Assembly (NCBI GenBank): GCA_036741695.1
Contig: DAINRU010000002.1
Location: 70,334-134,333 of the forward strand
DNA from: JAFANK01 sp036741695
GTDB taxonomy: Bacteria > Vulcanimicrobiota > Vulcanimicrobiia > Eremiobacterales > Eremiobacteraceae
Reading direction: 5' to 3'
Length of the DNA: 64,000 bases
The notes below the pieces were generated by a model. The model had not been told where the DNA came from and made no database searches. It saw nothing but the letters and a program-made list of their open reading frames with translations. Positions within the stretch are counted from its first letter, which is position 1; every line of letters begins with the position of its first letter. Made by a program: the position numbers and the translations under genes. Of this stretch, positions 16,469 to 25,000 are shown one piece after another.

Positions 16469-17705
16469 CCAGGGGCCCCGGCGAGCGGACCAGCGCACGC
16501 TACGGCTAGCGCTTGTTGCGATCGCTGCCGCATGCGTGAGCGTGCTCGTCGCGCGGCTCGCGGCGAGCGCAGCGCCCGCCGCCGTCAGCGCAATATTCAT
16601 GTACCACCACGTGTCGCCGACGGTGGCCGCCGGGCCATACGCCCGCGATCTCACCGTGACGCCGCAGGAGTTCCGCGCGCAGCTCGTGTGGTTACGAGAG
16701 CACGACTGTCGCGTGGTGGCGGTCGATACGCTCTACCGCGACGTGCAGCGCGGCATGGCGGCTCGATGCGAGGTCGCGCTGACCTTCGACGACGGATACG
16801 CCGACGTCTCGAGCTTCGCGCTGCCCATCCTGCGCGATTTCGACGAGGCAGGCACCTGCTACATCGCGACCGGCCTCGTGGGGGCGGCAGGCCACGTCTC
16901 GCTGGCGCAGCTGCGCTCGCTGCATAGCGCGGGTATGGAGATCGGCGCACACACGGTGCATCACGTCGATCTGACCAAACTCACCCGCGCACAGGCTGCC
17001 GGCGAGATCGAGGCGTCCGCGCGCTCGTTGAACGAGTGGTTGGGGATGCGCGTGACGTCGTTCGCCTACCCGTCGGGGAGATTCGACGCGCCCGTCGTGG
17101 CCAGCGTGCGAGCGGCAGGTTTTGACAATGCGGTCACGACCCAACCAGGCGATGTGCGCGTGGCGAGTGGGCGCTACGAGCTGCCACGATTTCGCATCGA
17201 GCGAGGTAAGGGGCTGCATCTCATGGCGGCGGTCCTCGGGCGGCACGACGGCGTCAGCGCGCCGGCTGGGCTTGTCCACGTCGCGCGCGAGCGGATTGCG
17301 GGGAACGCTCCTGCGATGGCAGAAGACGTGGCCGTCGCACTTCTGGCGCGTAGTTTCCCGGAACAGATCCTGAAAGTGCACCTCCTCGAATCGCCGCCGG
17401 CCACCGTGGCCGGCATCGTGCTCTCCGGCGTCAAGTTCCATCGCGCGGTGAGCCGACAGCAGTTCGAGGCCGATGTTTCGGATATGGTGGAGCTGGCGTT
17501 CGACGCCGCGCCGCAGATCGATGAAGTCGACGTATGGGCGACACAGCCTGTGGCCGTCCGCAGCGGGGCGACGGTGTCGGGAGATTACGCGGTGCCCACA
17601 CAGAGAACGGTGTTTTCGGCAGCCGTCCTGCGTGCGCAGTGGGCAGGCCTAAAAGACCAAGGCGCGCTGGGAACCACGTATTGGGATCCCGGCTTCCTAC
17701 GATAG
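16452..17705 (+). CDS. Exported polysaccharide deacetylase (NodB domain)
   Basis: A protein of about 417 residues with an N-terminal signal or anchor (LRLALVAIAAACVSVLVARL) and a carbohydrate esterase family 4 domain: LTFDDGYAD (catalytic and metal Asp), GAHTVHHVDL (the two zinc His) and SFAYPSGRFD. These enzymes remove N-acetyl groups from peptidoglycan or surface glycans. The last 150 residues (from about 270) form an unassigned beta-rich region. No ATG precedes the anchor after the proS stop; TTG at 16452, 17 nt inside proS, is the best start, with GTG 16404 as alternative. Confidence 0.85.
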   Translation: MPGRTDQGPRRADQRTLRLALVAIAAACVSVLVARLAASAAPAAVSAIFMYHHVSPTVAAGPYARDLTVTPQEFRAQLVWLREHDCRVVAVDTLYRDVQRGMAARCEVALTFDDGYADVSSFALPILRDFDEAGTCYIATGLVGAAGHVSLAQLRSLHSAGMEIGAHTVHHVDLTKLTRAQAAGEIEASARSLNEWLGMRVTSFAYPSGRFDAPVVASVRAAGFDNAVTTQPGDVRVASGRYELPRFRIERGKGLHLMAAVLGRHDGVSAPAGLVHVARERIAGNAPAMAEDVAVALLARSFPEQILKVHLLESPPATVAGIVLSGVKFHRAVSRQQFEADVSDMVELAFDAAPQIDEVDVWATQPVAVRSGATVSGDYAVPTQRTVFSAAVLRAQWAGLKDQGALGTTYWDPGFLR

Positions 17706-17712
17706 GGGATCG

Positions 17713-18996
17713 ATGGACGACGAGCAGACCTACGCCAAGACGGTGCTCGACAACGGCATCCGCGTGATCACAGAGCAAGTGTCAAACGTCCGCAGTGCGG
17801 CTATCGGCCTGTGGGTGGGCGTGGGTTCATCGCACGAAGACGGCAAGCTGCGTGGCATCAGCCATCTCATCGAGCACATGCTCTTCAAGGGCACCCCGAC
17901 CAGGAGCGCCCGTGCGATCGCCGAGACGATGGACTCGATCGGCGGCAACCTCAATGCGTTCACCGATAAGGAAGTGACCTGCTACCATGGGCGCGTCGTC
18001 GACGCGCACACCGCGCTGGCGTTCGAGCTGCTCTGCGACATGTTCCGCCATGCCAAATTCGACCCGGCGGATCTGCGCAACGAGCAACAGGTGGTGCTGG
18101 AAGAGATACGCATGTACGACGATTCGCCGGATGAGGTCAGCCAGGATCTCTTCTTGCGCACCACCTGGGCGGGCAGCGCGCTGGGCGAGCCGACGATCGG
18201 ATATGCCGACACCGTCTCGGGCATCACAAGCGACGTGATCCGCACCTACATGGGCCAGCGCTACACGCCGGATCGCGTGGTCGTCACCGCCGCAGGCAAC
18301 GTCGATCACGCCGCATTCGTGAAGCTCGTGCAGACTCATCTGGGCTCGATGCAGGGACGATCCGACGCGCCCGAGCCGCCTGCACCGACATTCCGTCCAG
18401 CCGTCGCCGGCAAGAACAAGGATTGCGAGCAGGTCTACCTGCTCGTCGGCGCCGAGGGGACGAGCGCGAGCGACGAGCGGCGCTACGCGATGTCGGTGCT
18501 CGACGCCATCTTAGGCGGCGGCATGGCCTCGCGACTGTTCCAAGAGATCCGCGAGAAGCGCGGTCTTGTGTACAGCGTCTATTCGTCGCACAACGCCTAC
18601 CGCAAGGGCGGGATCTTCAGCATCTCTGCGTCGACCAGCCCGAAGAACTCAGAAGAGGTCCTTGCCCTCATCCGCGCCGAGCTCTCGCGCGTCGCGGACG
18701 AAGGCGTGTCGGCGGACGAACTGTATCGAGCTAAGGAGCATATCAAAGGCAGCCTGCTCTTGTCGCTGGAGAGCACGAGCACGCGTATGATCCGGCTGGG
18801 CCGATCCGAGCTCAACGTCGGCCGCCACATCCCGACAGCAGAAGTGACCGCGCGGATCGACGCGGTGACGAAAGCTGAAGTGGATGAGCTGGCGCGGCGG
18901 CTCTTCGCGCCGCAGCGCCTGGCTCTGACCGTGCTCGGGCCCGTCGACCCACAGGCCGTCGCCGGCGCGTTCGAAGCGCTGGCGGAATCGGCATAG
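17713..18996 (+). CDS. M16 family zinc metallopeptidase (PqqL/processing peptidase-like)
   Basis: A 427-residue single-unit M16B protease. The inverted zinc motif HLIEH is at residues 51-55, with the distal ligand Glu in NEQQVVLEE (about 123-131), so the enzyme should be active. The C-terminal half has the R/Y motif region (GGMASRLFQEIREKRGLVYSVYSS). There is no signal peptide, so a cytoplasmic or unconventional location is expected. Homologues often lie near pnp, dut or polysaccharide deacetylase genes; here the deacetylase is directly upstream, 7 nt away. ATG start with AGGGG upstream. Confidence 0.93.
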   Translation: MDDEQTYAKTVLDNGIRVITEQVSNVRSAAIGLWVGVGSSHEDGKLRGISHLIEHMLFKGTPTRSARAIAETMDSIGGNLNAFTDKEVTCYHGRVVDAHTALAFELLCDMFRHAKFDPADLRNEQQVVLEEIRMYDDSPDEVSQDLFLRTTWAGSALGEPTIGYADTVSGITSDVIRTYMGQRYTPDRVVVTAAGNVDHAAFVKLVQTHLGSMQGRSDAPEPPAPTFRPAVAGKNKDCEQVYLLVGAEGTSASDERRYAMSVLDAILGGGMASRLFQEIREKRGLVYSVYSSHNAYRKGGIFSISASTSPKNSEEVLALIRAELSRVADEGVSADELYRAKEHIKGSLLLSLESTSTRMIRLGRSELNVGRHIPTAEVTARIDAVTKAEVDELARRLFAPQRLALTVLGPVDPQAVAGAFEALAESA

Positions 18997-19024
18997 GCCG
19001 CGCCCGCGCGGTGCGTGGCCTCAC

Positions 19025-19846
19025 GTGACGGCATACCTCGTCATCGCGGCCGTGCTGTATCTCTTCGCGCAGGCGCTGCAGATGGGCACGAGCGCAGCGC
19101 GGCTGGCCGGCGTGCGCAGCAAGCGCGTCGCGACGGGCCTCACGCTCTTCAACCTGTTCGCGACGAGCTCGCGGATGCTCAACCTCATCTACGCCCCGCT
19201 CATGGGAGCGCTCATCGACATCTCGCGTCGCACCGGCAACGTCGGTGGGTTCGAGCTGGACCTGCGCATCATCATCGCCGCATCCACGCTCGGCACGCTG
19301 CTCGGAGGCGCCCTGACGCCGACGTTTGCCGTGCTCTTGCAGCGCGGCATCAACTCGTTCGAACGATCGGGGTCTCTTGTGGGCTCGATCCTGCGCCTTG
19401 CCCGCCCGACCACGTTCGCCGCCGCTCTGGCGGAGTTTCGGCCGCCGCGCGCGGCCATGTTCCGCTACAGCCCAGCGGGATTGCCCAAGCCGTTCTTGTT
19501 CTGGAACGTCATCGTCATGGCGTTTTGGATCGCAGGCCCGCTGTCCGCATTCTACGCCGGCGTCATCGATTCAAAGGTGACCGGCACCGCGCTCTTGCTC
19601 TCAGGCCTCATCACCGGCGTGGCCACCGTGACGCTGACGCTCGTGGTGGATCCGACCGCCGCCGTCATCACCGACCAAGCGGCGCTCGGCATGCGCCCCG
19701 AGAACGATATCAAAGCGATGCTGCTCTATCTCGTCCTCGGCGCGGTCGTCGGGACCCTGCTCGCACAAGCGGTCCTGTGGCCGGCCGCCCATCTCATCGT
19801 GACCGTCGCGAGGTTTCTGGTGGATCATGGATTGCAACATTCGTAA
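19025..19846 (+). CDS. amj: Lipid II flippase Amj family (DUF2837-like)
   Basis: A 273-residue polytopic protein with about six hydrophobic segments and the segment RLAGVRSKRVATGLTLFNLF followed by SSRMLNLIYAPLMG, which recalls Amj (YdaH) of Bacillus. Amj moves the peptidoglycan precursor lipid II across the membrane as an alternative to MurJ. Whether MurJ also exists in this genome cannot be seen. GTG start at 19025. The gene follows the M16 peptidase by 28 nt and overlaps the next lipoprotein gene by 20 nt. The assignment is from remembered family pattern, so moderate. Confidence 0.72.
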   Translation: MTAYLVIAAVLYLFAQALQMGTSAARLAGVRSKRVATGLTLFNLFATSSRMLNLIYAPLMGALIDISRRTGNVGGFELDLRIIIAASTLGTLLGGALTPTFAVLLQRGINSFERSGSLVGSILRLARPTTFAAALAEFRPPRAAMFRYSPAGLPKPFLFWNVIVMAFWIAGPLSAFYAGVIDSKVTGTALLLSGLITGVATVTLTLVVDPTAAVITDQAALGMRPENDIKAMLLYLVLGAVVGTLLAQAVLWPAAHLIVTVARFLVDHGLQHS

Positions 19847-20492
19847 AGGTGCGCTGACGTTGTGCGCCGCCGCCTGCGCGCTTGGCTTGAGCGGCTGCGC
19901 GCAGTCGATCACGCACTGGATGGTCAACTTGCGGACGTCACAAGGCGACGCCGCGCTCGCCAAGCCGAGTCTGCCGGAGGCGAAGAAGGAGTTCCAGCTG
20001 GCGCTCGCGCTGGATCCGAAGAACGAGCACGCACGCGCTGGCCTGGCCAAGTCGCTGTACCTGACCGCGAAGGCGGACTTCGCCGCGAGCAAGCTCGACG
20101 AAGCCGCGAGCGACATCGCAGAGGCTCTCAAGTACGCGCCCAGCGACGCGGCGACGCTAGCGCTGGCCAACGACATCGATCAGGCGAAGATCCGGCGGGA
20201 GATCGTCGTCGCCAATTACCCGCTGTACGGATCGATCAACGCCGCGCTCAAGCCGGTTTTCAAAGAGATCGCCGCTGGCAACCACGAGGTCGAGCTCGAG
20301 GTCAAGGCCTTCTCGAGCGACTTCGACACTGCGCATCTGACCAAGGCCATCGTCGAGTCATACGATCTCGAGGACGAGGCGCACCGCATGGGTCTACGGC
20401 TCATCACGTACCGCGGGCTCGTGCAGTCCGGTCAGGAGAAGGCCAAGACTCCAGCGGAAAGCGAGGCGCCCTCGCTCCTGCCCATCCCATAG
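19827..20492 (+). CDS. TPR-containing lipoprotein
   Basis: A 221-residue lipoprotein: signal with lipobox LSGC (Cys24), then two TPR-like helical hairpins (SLPEAKKEFQLALALDPKNEHARAGLAKSLYL and SKLDEAASDIAEALKYAPSDAATLALA, residues about 48-115). After the TPRs comes a predicted alpha/beta segment (EVELEVKAFSSDF). Its partner is unknown; such lipoproteins often scaffold envelope assembly. Its start lies within the end of the amj-like gene. A palindromic hairpin follows the stop by 16 nt. Confidence 0.82.
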   Translation: MDCNIRKGALTLCAAACALGLSGCAQSITHWMVNLRTSQGDAALAKPSLPEAKKEFQLALALDPKNEHARAGLAKSLYLTAKADFAASKLDEAASDIAEALKYAPSDAATLALANDIDQAKIRREIVVANYPLYGSINAALKPVFKEIAAGNHEVELEVKAFSSDFDTAHLTKAIVESYDLEDEAHRMGLRLITYRGLVQSGQEKAKTPAESEAPSLLPIP

Positions 20493-20508
20493 GCATGGCA
20501 ACGGGCCT

Positions 20509-20537
20509 TTGAAGCAACGGACCTTTAGGTCCGTTTT
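20509..20537 (+). repeat. Palindromic repeat copy 1; probable terminator
   Basis: Stem AACGGACC (20516-20523) pairs perfectly with GGTCCGTT (20528-20535) around a TTTA loop, followed by TTGCTTTC. It sits between the convergent ends of the lipoprotein gene and the minus-strand GT gene and probably ends one or both transcripts. All 29 nt recur unchanged at 21406-21434, and 26 of 29 recur inverted at 45401-45429, so this is a dispersed element as well as a possible terminator. Confidence 0.8.
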
Positions 20538-20541
20538 GCTT

Positions 20542-22077
20542 TCACCGAGCGAACGACCGAAGATCGTAGACCTGCCAGCCTGAACGGACCGGCACGCGCT
20601 CGTAGCGCTGCAAGAACGCGTAGAGCTCTCGATTGGCTCGCAAGCGAGGCACTTCGACCGCGACGAAATAGCGAGCGCCTTTGCTCATGGCGCTTGTCAT
20701 GTCTGGAGCCGTCCACAGCATCGGGTCCTCTTCCCAACCACGGTGGCCGATCGTGTAGAGCACCGACGGGTCGTAGTGGCCCATGACGATGAGCGTGCCC
20801 GGCTCGAGCGTGCCGCGCACCTCGTTCGCGGCCGAGAAGACCGCGCGGCTCCAGGTGTAATACGGGTGGATCTCGAGCATGCCGCTGTAGACGGTGAAGA
20901 AGAGCGCGACGCCGAGAGCGAGAGTTGTGCGCCGTTCTATGCCCTGCGGCGCCACGAGCTGTAGGAGATGGTCGAGACCTCCCCCGACATAGAGAACGGC
21001 GAACGGCACGAAGGGCATGAGGTAGTAATCAACGCGCTCGACAGTGACGACGACGAACGCGTAGACGATGAGTGCACTCAGCCACGCGCCGAAGAAGGCC
21101 GATCGTCCGCGCGCCAAGCCATCCGGCGGACCCTGCACGAACGCGCAGACGAGCATAAGGCCGAAGATCACCGGGCCTAGGATGGTGGTGGTGAGCATTC
21201 TGATCAGAGCCAGCGTGCTCGCCACTCCCGCGAGCGCGCGCGCCGGGCTGGTCAACTCTGCGACGAGTGTGGGAACGACGTGGCGTGCGGAGATGCCGGT
21301 AGCCCAGTGCCACTCCGCGATGCGATGCAGGTGGCCGAAGTAGAGCCACGCCGGGGCACAACTGATGACGATGAGCGCCACGGGCGCAAGCCGCGACAAT
21401 CGCTCTTGAAGCAACGGACCTTTAGGTCCGTTTTCTTTCGATGCGTTTTCTTCAGATCCGTACTTTTGTCGCGCGCGTACGAACCACGCCGCCAGCATAG
21501 GGGCCAAGATCAGGACAGCTGGCGGTTTAGCGAGCACCGCCAAGGCTGCGAACGCGGACGCCAAACAGAAATCGGCAGCTCTGCGCGACCCCATAAAGCG
21601 CCACCAGCAGCCTAGCGCCCCCACGCTGAAGAACAGCATGTCGCTCTCAGGGATGATCGCCCTTCCATAGTATACGGCTCCAGGGGCGATGGCGAAGAGC
21701 AGAGCGGCGATGAATCCAGCCCGGCGCGAGTAGAGCTCGCTTCCCAACAGGTAGACAAGGGGAATCGTGCCTATGCTGAACGCGATCACGAGCAGGCGAG
21801 CGAAAATCTCGTGCACGCCGAAGAACCGGTAGAGCTGAGCCGCTGCATAGGGCACGATCTGCAGCTCGAGCTCGACGTAGTTCGGGGGCGGGCCGTCGTA
21901 GTCGGTCTGCGGGTAGAAGATGTTGTTGCGCAGCTCGAAGAAATTCCGTGCAATCGCCGCCTCATCGCCCTGGCGCCAGGCCGGATGGTCGAGGATCGGG
22001 TTGTGCAGGTGGTAGACGCGCAGCGCCAGGCCCAACAGCATGATGAGGGCCAGGCCGACGCTCCAGGTTCGTCTCAC
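20542..22077 (-). CDS. GT-C membrane glycosyltransferase, ArnT/PMT-like
   Basis: A 511-residue polytopic protein with HPAWRQGDEAAIARNF after the first helix, the Arg-x-x-Asp-Glu pattern of ArnT-like lipid-sugar transferases, then about ten helices and a soluble C-terminal part (ARYFVAVEVPRLRANRELY). GTG at 22077 overlaps the gtrA stop by 4 nt, so it is coupled to gtrA and the PIG-V-like gene. A cytoplasmic loop (SEENASKENGPKGPLLQERL) is encoded by copy 2 of the dispersed palindromic repeat and its degenerate flank, read in frame. Probable role: transfer of a polyprenyl-phosphate sugar to an envelope acceptor. Confidence 0.8.
   Translation of the reverse strand: MRRTWSVGLALIMLLGLALRVYHLHNPILDHPAWRQGDEAAIARNFFELRNNIFYPQTDYDGPPPNYVELELQIVPYAAAQLYRFFGVHEIFARLLVIAFSIGTIPLVYLLGSELYSRRAGFIAALLFAIAPGAVYYGRAIIPESDMLFFSVGALGCWWRFMGSRRAADFCLASAFAALAVLAKPPAVLILAPMLAAWFVRARQKYGSEENASKENGPKGPLLQERLSRLAPVALIVISCAPAWLYFGHLHRIAEWHWATGISARHVVPTLVAELTSPARALAGVASTLALIRMLTTTILGPVIFGLMLVCAFVQGPPDGLARGRSAFFGAWLSALIVYAFVVVTVERVDYYLMPFVPFAVLYVGGGLDHLLQLVAPQGIERRTTLALGVALFFTVYSGMLEIHPYYTWSRAVFSAANEVRGTLEPGTLIVMGHYDPSVLYTIGHRGWEEDPMLWTAPDMTSAMSKGARYFVAVEVPRLRANRELYAFLQRYERVPVRSGWQVYDLRSFAR
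21406..21434 (+). repeat. Palindromic repeat copy 2, inside a coding sequence
   Basis: Identical over 29 nt to the element at 20509-20537. Here it lies inside the minus-strand glycosyltransferase gene, in frame, and encodes roughly LKQRT-complement residues ENGPKGPLLQ on the coding strand. The adjoining 21428-21457 shows about three imperfect 15-nt units (CCGTTTTCTTTCGAT and GCGTTTTCTTCAGAT being the clearest), so the insertion appears to include local duplication. Confidence 0.85.
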
Positions 22078-22517
22078 GTCTTGGGTTCGGCGGCGGGCTG
22101 AGGTGCTTGGCGGAACGTCCAGAACTTGTTCCCGAAGAAGTTCCACCCCATGCCCACGAACGTGGCGGCCAGCCACACGACCGAATTGCGGAACGGCATG
22201 GCCGGAACGAAGCGCGCCGCCTCGAGCAGCACGAACTCGCTGATGCCGAGCGCGACGGCGGAGACGGTGATGAATTGGGCGAGCTCTTTCCAAGGATGGC
22301 CCTGCGAGCGAAACGTCCAGTGCCGGTTCCACCAATAGTTGTTCACGCCGCCCGTGATGAAGCCGATGGCGTACGCGAGCCAAATCGGGGCCGCGAAGAA
22401 CCTGATGACGCTGTGATAGATGATGAAGTTGACGACGGTGCCGGACGCGCCGACCACTCCGAACTTGAAGAACTGACGAACGCCGCGGCGCAGCACGAAC
22501 TTCGTTTGCTCGCTCAT
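22074..22517 (-). CDS. GtrA-like membrane protein
   Basis: A 147-residue protein with four hydrophobic segments and the GtrA family pattern: FFKFGVVGASGTVVNFIIYH near the N-terminus, GGVNNYWWNRHWTF in the middle and GMGWNFFGNKFWTF near the end. GtrA-like proteins are thought to move or handle polyprenyl-phosphate sugars for surface-glycan glucosylation. Its ATG overlaps the PIG-V-like gene stop (ATGA) and its stop overlaps the GT gene start (GTGA), so the three genes form one unit, which suggests it supplies lipid-linked sugar to the neighbouring transferases. Confidence 0.88.
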   Translation of the reverse strand: MSEQTKFVLRRGVRQFFKFGVVGASGTVVNFIIYHSVIRFFAAPIWLAYAIGFITGGVNNYWWNRHWTFRSQGHPWKELAQFITVSAVALGISEFVLLEAARFVPAMPFRNSVVWLAATFVGMGWNFFGNKFWTFRQAPQPAAEPKT

Positions 22518-24079
22518 GCGAGCCAGTACCAGTCCGCGAACAGCACGGTGAAGAGGCCGAGCAGCGGCAGCGAGAGCGCGACGATGGCGGAATTGATGAG
22601 CGGGTTGCGGCCCCATAGAGCCATGAGCATGAACGCGGGGAAGATGACGAGCACGAATCGTGGCATGCTCATGAGGCTTGCGGTCGACATCGGGACGAGC
22701 AGCGAGGCGGCGAAATACCAGGAATACGATGGCCGCAACGCGCGGAACGCGACCACCATGAGCGCGAGGAAGGCGACGGTGAAGGCCAGCTCGATCATAT
22801 GGTTGACCGAGGCGCTCGAGGCCAGCGGGCCAGCGGCGATGGCATGCACGGTGTTGATGATGCTGACCCAGGGCGGTGCGAGATGCCGTCCCCAATTGTC
22901 CTGCACTTTGGTGAAATAGAGCGGGTCACCGACGAGCGCACCGAGATAGGCCATGTAGGCGAACAAACCGGTGGGGACGAGCGCGACACCGATAATGCCG
23001 CGCGTCAACGTCGTGCCGCGGCGTTCGCGCCACCCGCTCCACGCCTCGTAGGCGAGCGGGATCGCGGTGAGGATGCCTTCGACGCGCGTCATAGACGCAA
23101 GCGCACCGAAAATGCCGGCGGTGACGTAGTTTCCATGGCGCGCGTAATACACCGACGCCACCGTCAGCGCGAGGAAGAGCGATTCCGTGTAGACGGCCGA
23201 GAAGAAGATCGCCGTCGGGAAGATCGCCGTGTAGAAGATGGCATGATAGGCGACGGTGTCGTCGCCGTATTCTAGGCGCACGAGCGCGTAGAGATAGCCC
23301 AAGGCCACGAAGAACGAGAGATTCGAGATGATCAATCCCGCGGTGAGATGGTCGCCGATCGCTCCGCCGAGCACGTGGATCAACCACGGATAGAGCGGAA
23401 AGAACGCCATCTCTTTGCCCGAGTACCCGTTGGTCGCGATCTGCAAGTAGTGCTGCGCGTCCCAGCGGCCCCACACGTTGAGCCAGACGTTGTGCGAGGC
23501 GGTGAAATGCTCGCCTTGGCGCTGACCGATGACCACTGCGGAGAGCGGGGCGATGATGATGAGCGGCAACCGCGTGGTGATAAACGCGATGGAGACGTGA
23601 TGGACCATCGGATAGTAGCGGCCAAGCACGCCGATCTTCACCGCCACCGCGAGCAGGATGACCGTCCCCCCGAGCGCGGCGGCTGCGGTGAGCGTGGCGG
23701 GCATCCAGATGACATATGCCCACAGGCCGAGCAGCGGTACGTAGCTCCAAGCATCCGCCTTGAGCATGCCTTCGAGCGAGACGTTGCATGTCCAACTGAT
23801 CCAGCGCGAATAGGCGTACCACGAAGCGGCGGCGACCAGAGGCGTGCCAAGCGTCAGCGCAGCGAGCGCGAAATTGGCGACGATGCCGGACATGGCGACG
23901 TGCGTCGCCAGCAAGTACCAGACGAAGAAACCGAGGCTGAAGCCGGCGACGAGGGTGAGGCCGAGGCCCAGCCGCGCACTGCGGGGCAGCAGCAGGACCG
24001 GGCGCCTGGTCTCTATCGCCTCATCCAGCCGAGGCGAGGCTGCAACATCCACGGCCTTTCGCGTTCGCCGTTGCGCCAT
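22514..24079 (-). CDS. PIG-V-like mannosyltransferase family membrane protein
   Basis: A 521-residue polytopic protein. The segment WGRWDAQHYLQIATNGYSG followed by FFPLYPWLIHVLG (near residues 208-240) is the signature of the PIG-V/GT76-like GT-C group, with the catalytic Asp in WDAQHY. About twelve hydrophobic segments follow a basic, polar N-terminus of some 35 residues. In eukaryotes PIG-V adds the second mannose of GPI anchors; bacterial relatives use polyprenyl-phosphate mannose for envelope glycans. First gene of the minus-strand three-gene glycan cluster. Its ATG faces the start of the next + strand gene about 60 nt away. Confidence 0.82.
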   Translation of the reverse strand: MAQRRTRKAVDVAASPRLDEAIETRRPVLLLPRSARLGLGLTLVAGFSLGFFVWYLLATHVAMSGIVANFALAALTLGTPLVAAASWYAYSRWISWTCNVSLEGMLKADAWSYVPLLGLWAYVIWMPATLTAAAALGGTVILLAVAVKIGVLGRYYPMVHHVSIAFITTRLPLIIIAPLSAVVIGQRQGEHFTASHNVWLNVWGRWDAQHYLQIATNGYSGKEMAFFPLYPWLIHVLGGAIGDHLTAGLIISNLSFFVALGYLYALVRLEYGDDTVAYHAIFYTAIFPTAIFFSAVYTESLFLALTVASVYYARHGNYVTAGIFGALASMTRVEGILTAIPLAYEAWSGWRERRGTTLTRGIIGVALVPTGLFAYMAYLGALVGDPLYFTKVQDNWGRHLAPPWVSIINTVHAIAAGPLASSASVNHMIELAFTVAFLALMVVAFRALRPSYSWYFAASLLVPMSTASLMSMPRFVLVIFPAFMLMALWGRNPLINSAIVALSLPLLGLFTVLFADWYWLA

Positions 24080-24139
24080 ATGGCCCTTTCATCGAGGGCG
24101 TCCGAGGGATTGCACGGTAGCTTTGAAAAGTTGCGACAC

Positions 24140-24991
24140 ATGCAGCCGGCATGCCGCGCATTCGTCGCTCTCATGGTTGCGCTCGCCGCATGGAGCGCGA
24201 TGCCCGCGCGAGCGGATACCCCCGACCCGTTTGCGAGTGCGCAGGGCGTCTTCGTCGCGTCCGCGACGCAGGGCGCCAGCGCATCGATCACGATCCAACA
24301 AGGCGATCGGCTGATGGTCTATAGCCTTGCGCCCAGCGCCGTCGCGCGCGAGCGATCCGATAACGGCGCTTGGGCGCCGGTCACCACCTCACAGCTCGCC
24401 GCCGGCGAACCCATCACCCTGCACCTCGATCCCGCCGGCTACGTGACGGCGATCGATGCTTCGTACGCGACGGTCATCACGCGCCTGATCGCGCAGAAGA
24501 ACGGCTTCGTCATCACCGCTTCGGGAGAAGCGTACCGGCTTGTCGGCGCAGCCGCCGTGGTGCAGCCAAGCTGGACGTTGGGCACGTTCTTGAAGATGCG
24601 CGTCGACGAGAGCGCGAACACCGCATTCGATATCACTGCGTCGAGCCAGCCGTTTGCCGGCGGACCGCTGGCGCAACCGATCCAGGTGACCATCGTCGTG
24701 ACCGTGCCGTCGAACACGCCGACGCGCGACATCGTCTATATGGCGACCGACGCAGCCAACTGGGTGCCCAATGGCGTGCGCATGTCGCCGCTGACCGGCA
24801 ACCGCTGGACGGCGACCCTCACGCTCGGCAAAGGGTCGTCGCTCAAATACAAGTACACGCGCGGCTCGTGGGAGACGGCGGAGACCAACCAATCCGGGAT
24901 GGAGATCCCCAATCGTAGCTTGAGCATCACGAAGACCAATGACACGCAGCAGGTCCAGGACCTGGTCGTCCGCTGGTCCGACCTGCAGTAA
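24140..24991 (+). CDS. Exported protein with a C-terminal starch-binding (CBM20-like) domain
   Basis: A 283-residue protein with a signal peptide (FVALMVALAAWSAMPARAD, cut near residue 27). The middle part (about 30-175) is unassigned and beta-rich. The C-terminal 100 residues (VTIVVTVPSNTPTRDIVYMA ... KYKYTRGSWETAE ... LVVRWSD) look like a CBM20-like carbohydrate-binding module of the type found with esterases. ATG 24140 gives the cleanest signal sequence; an in-frame ATG at 24080 would lengthen it. It precedes glpX by 9 nt, so co-transcription is likely though a functional link is not obvious. Confidence 0.75.
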   Translation: MQPACRAFVALMVALAAWSAMPARADTPDPFASAQGVFVASATQGASASITIQQGDRLMVYSLAPSAVARERSDNGAWAPVTTSQLAAGEPITLHLDPAGYVTAIDASYATVITRLIAQKNGFVITASGEAYRLVGAAAVVQPSWTLGTFLKMRVDESANTAFDITASSQPFAGGPLAQPIQVTIVVTVPSNTPTRDIVYMATDAANWVPNGVRMSPLTGNRWTATLTLGKGSSLKYKYTRGSWETAETNQSGMEIPNRSLSITKTNDTQQVQDLVVRWSDLQ

Positions 24992-25000
24992 GGAGACATC

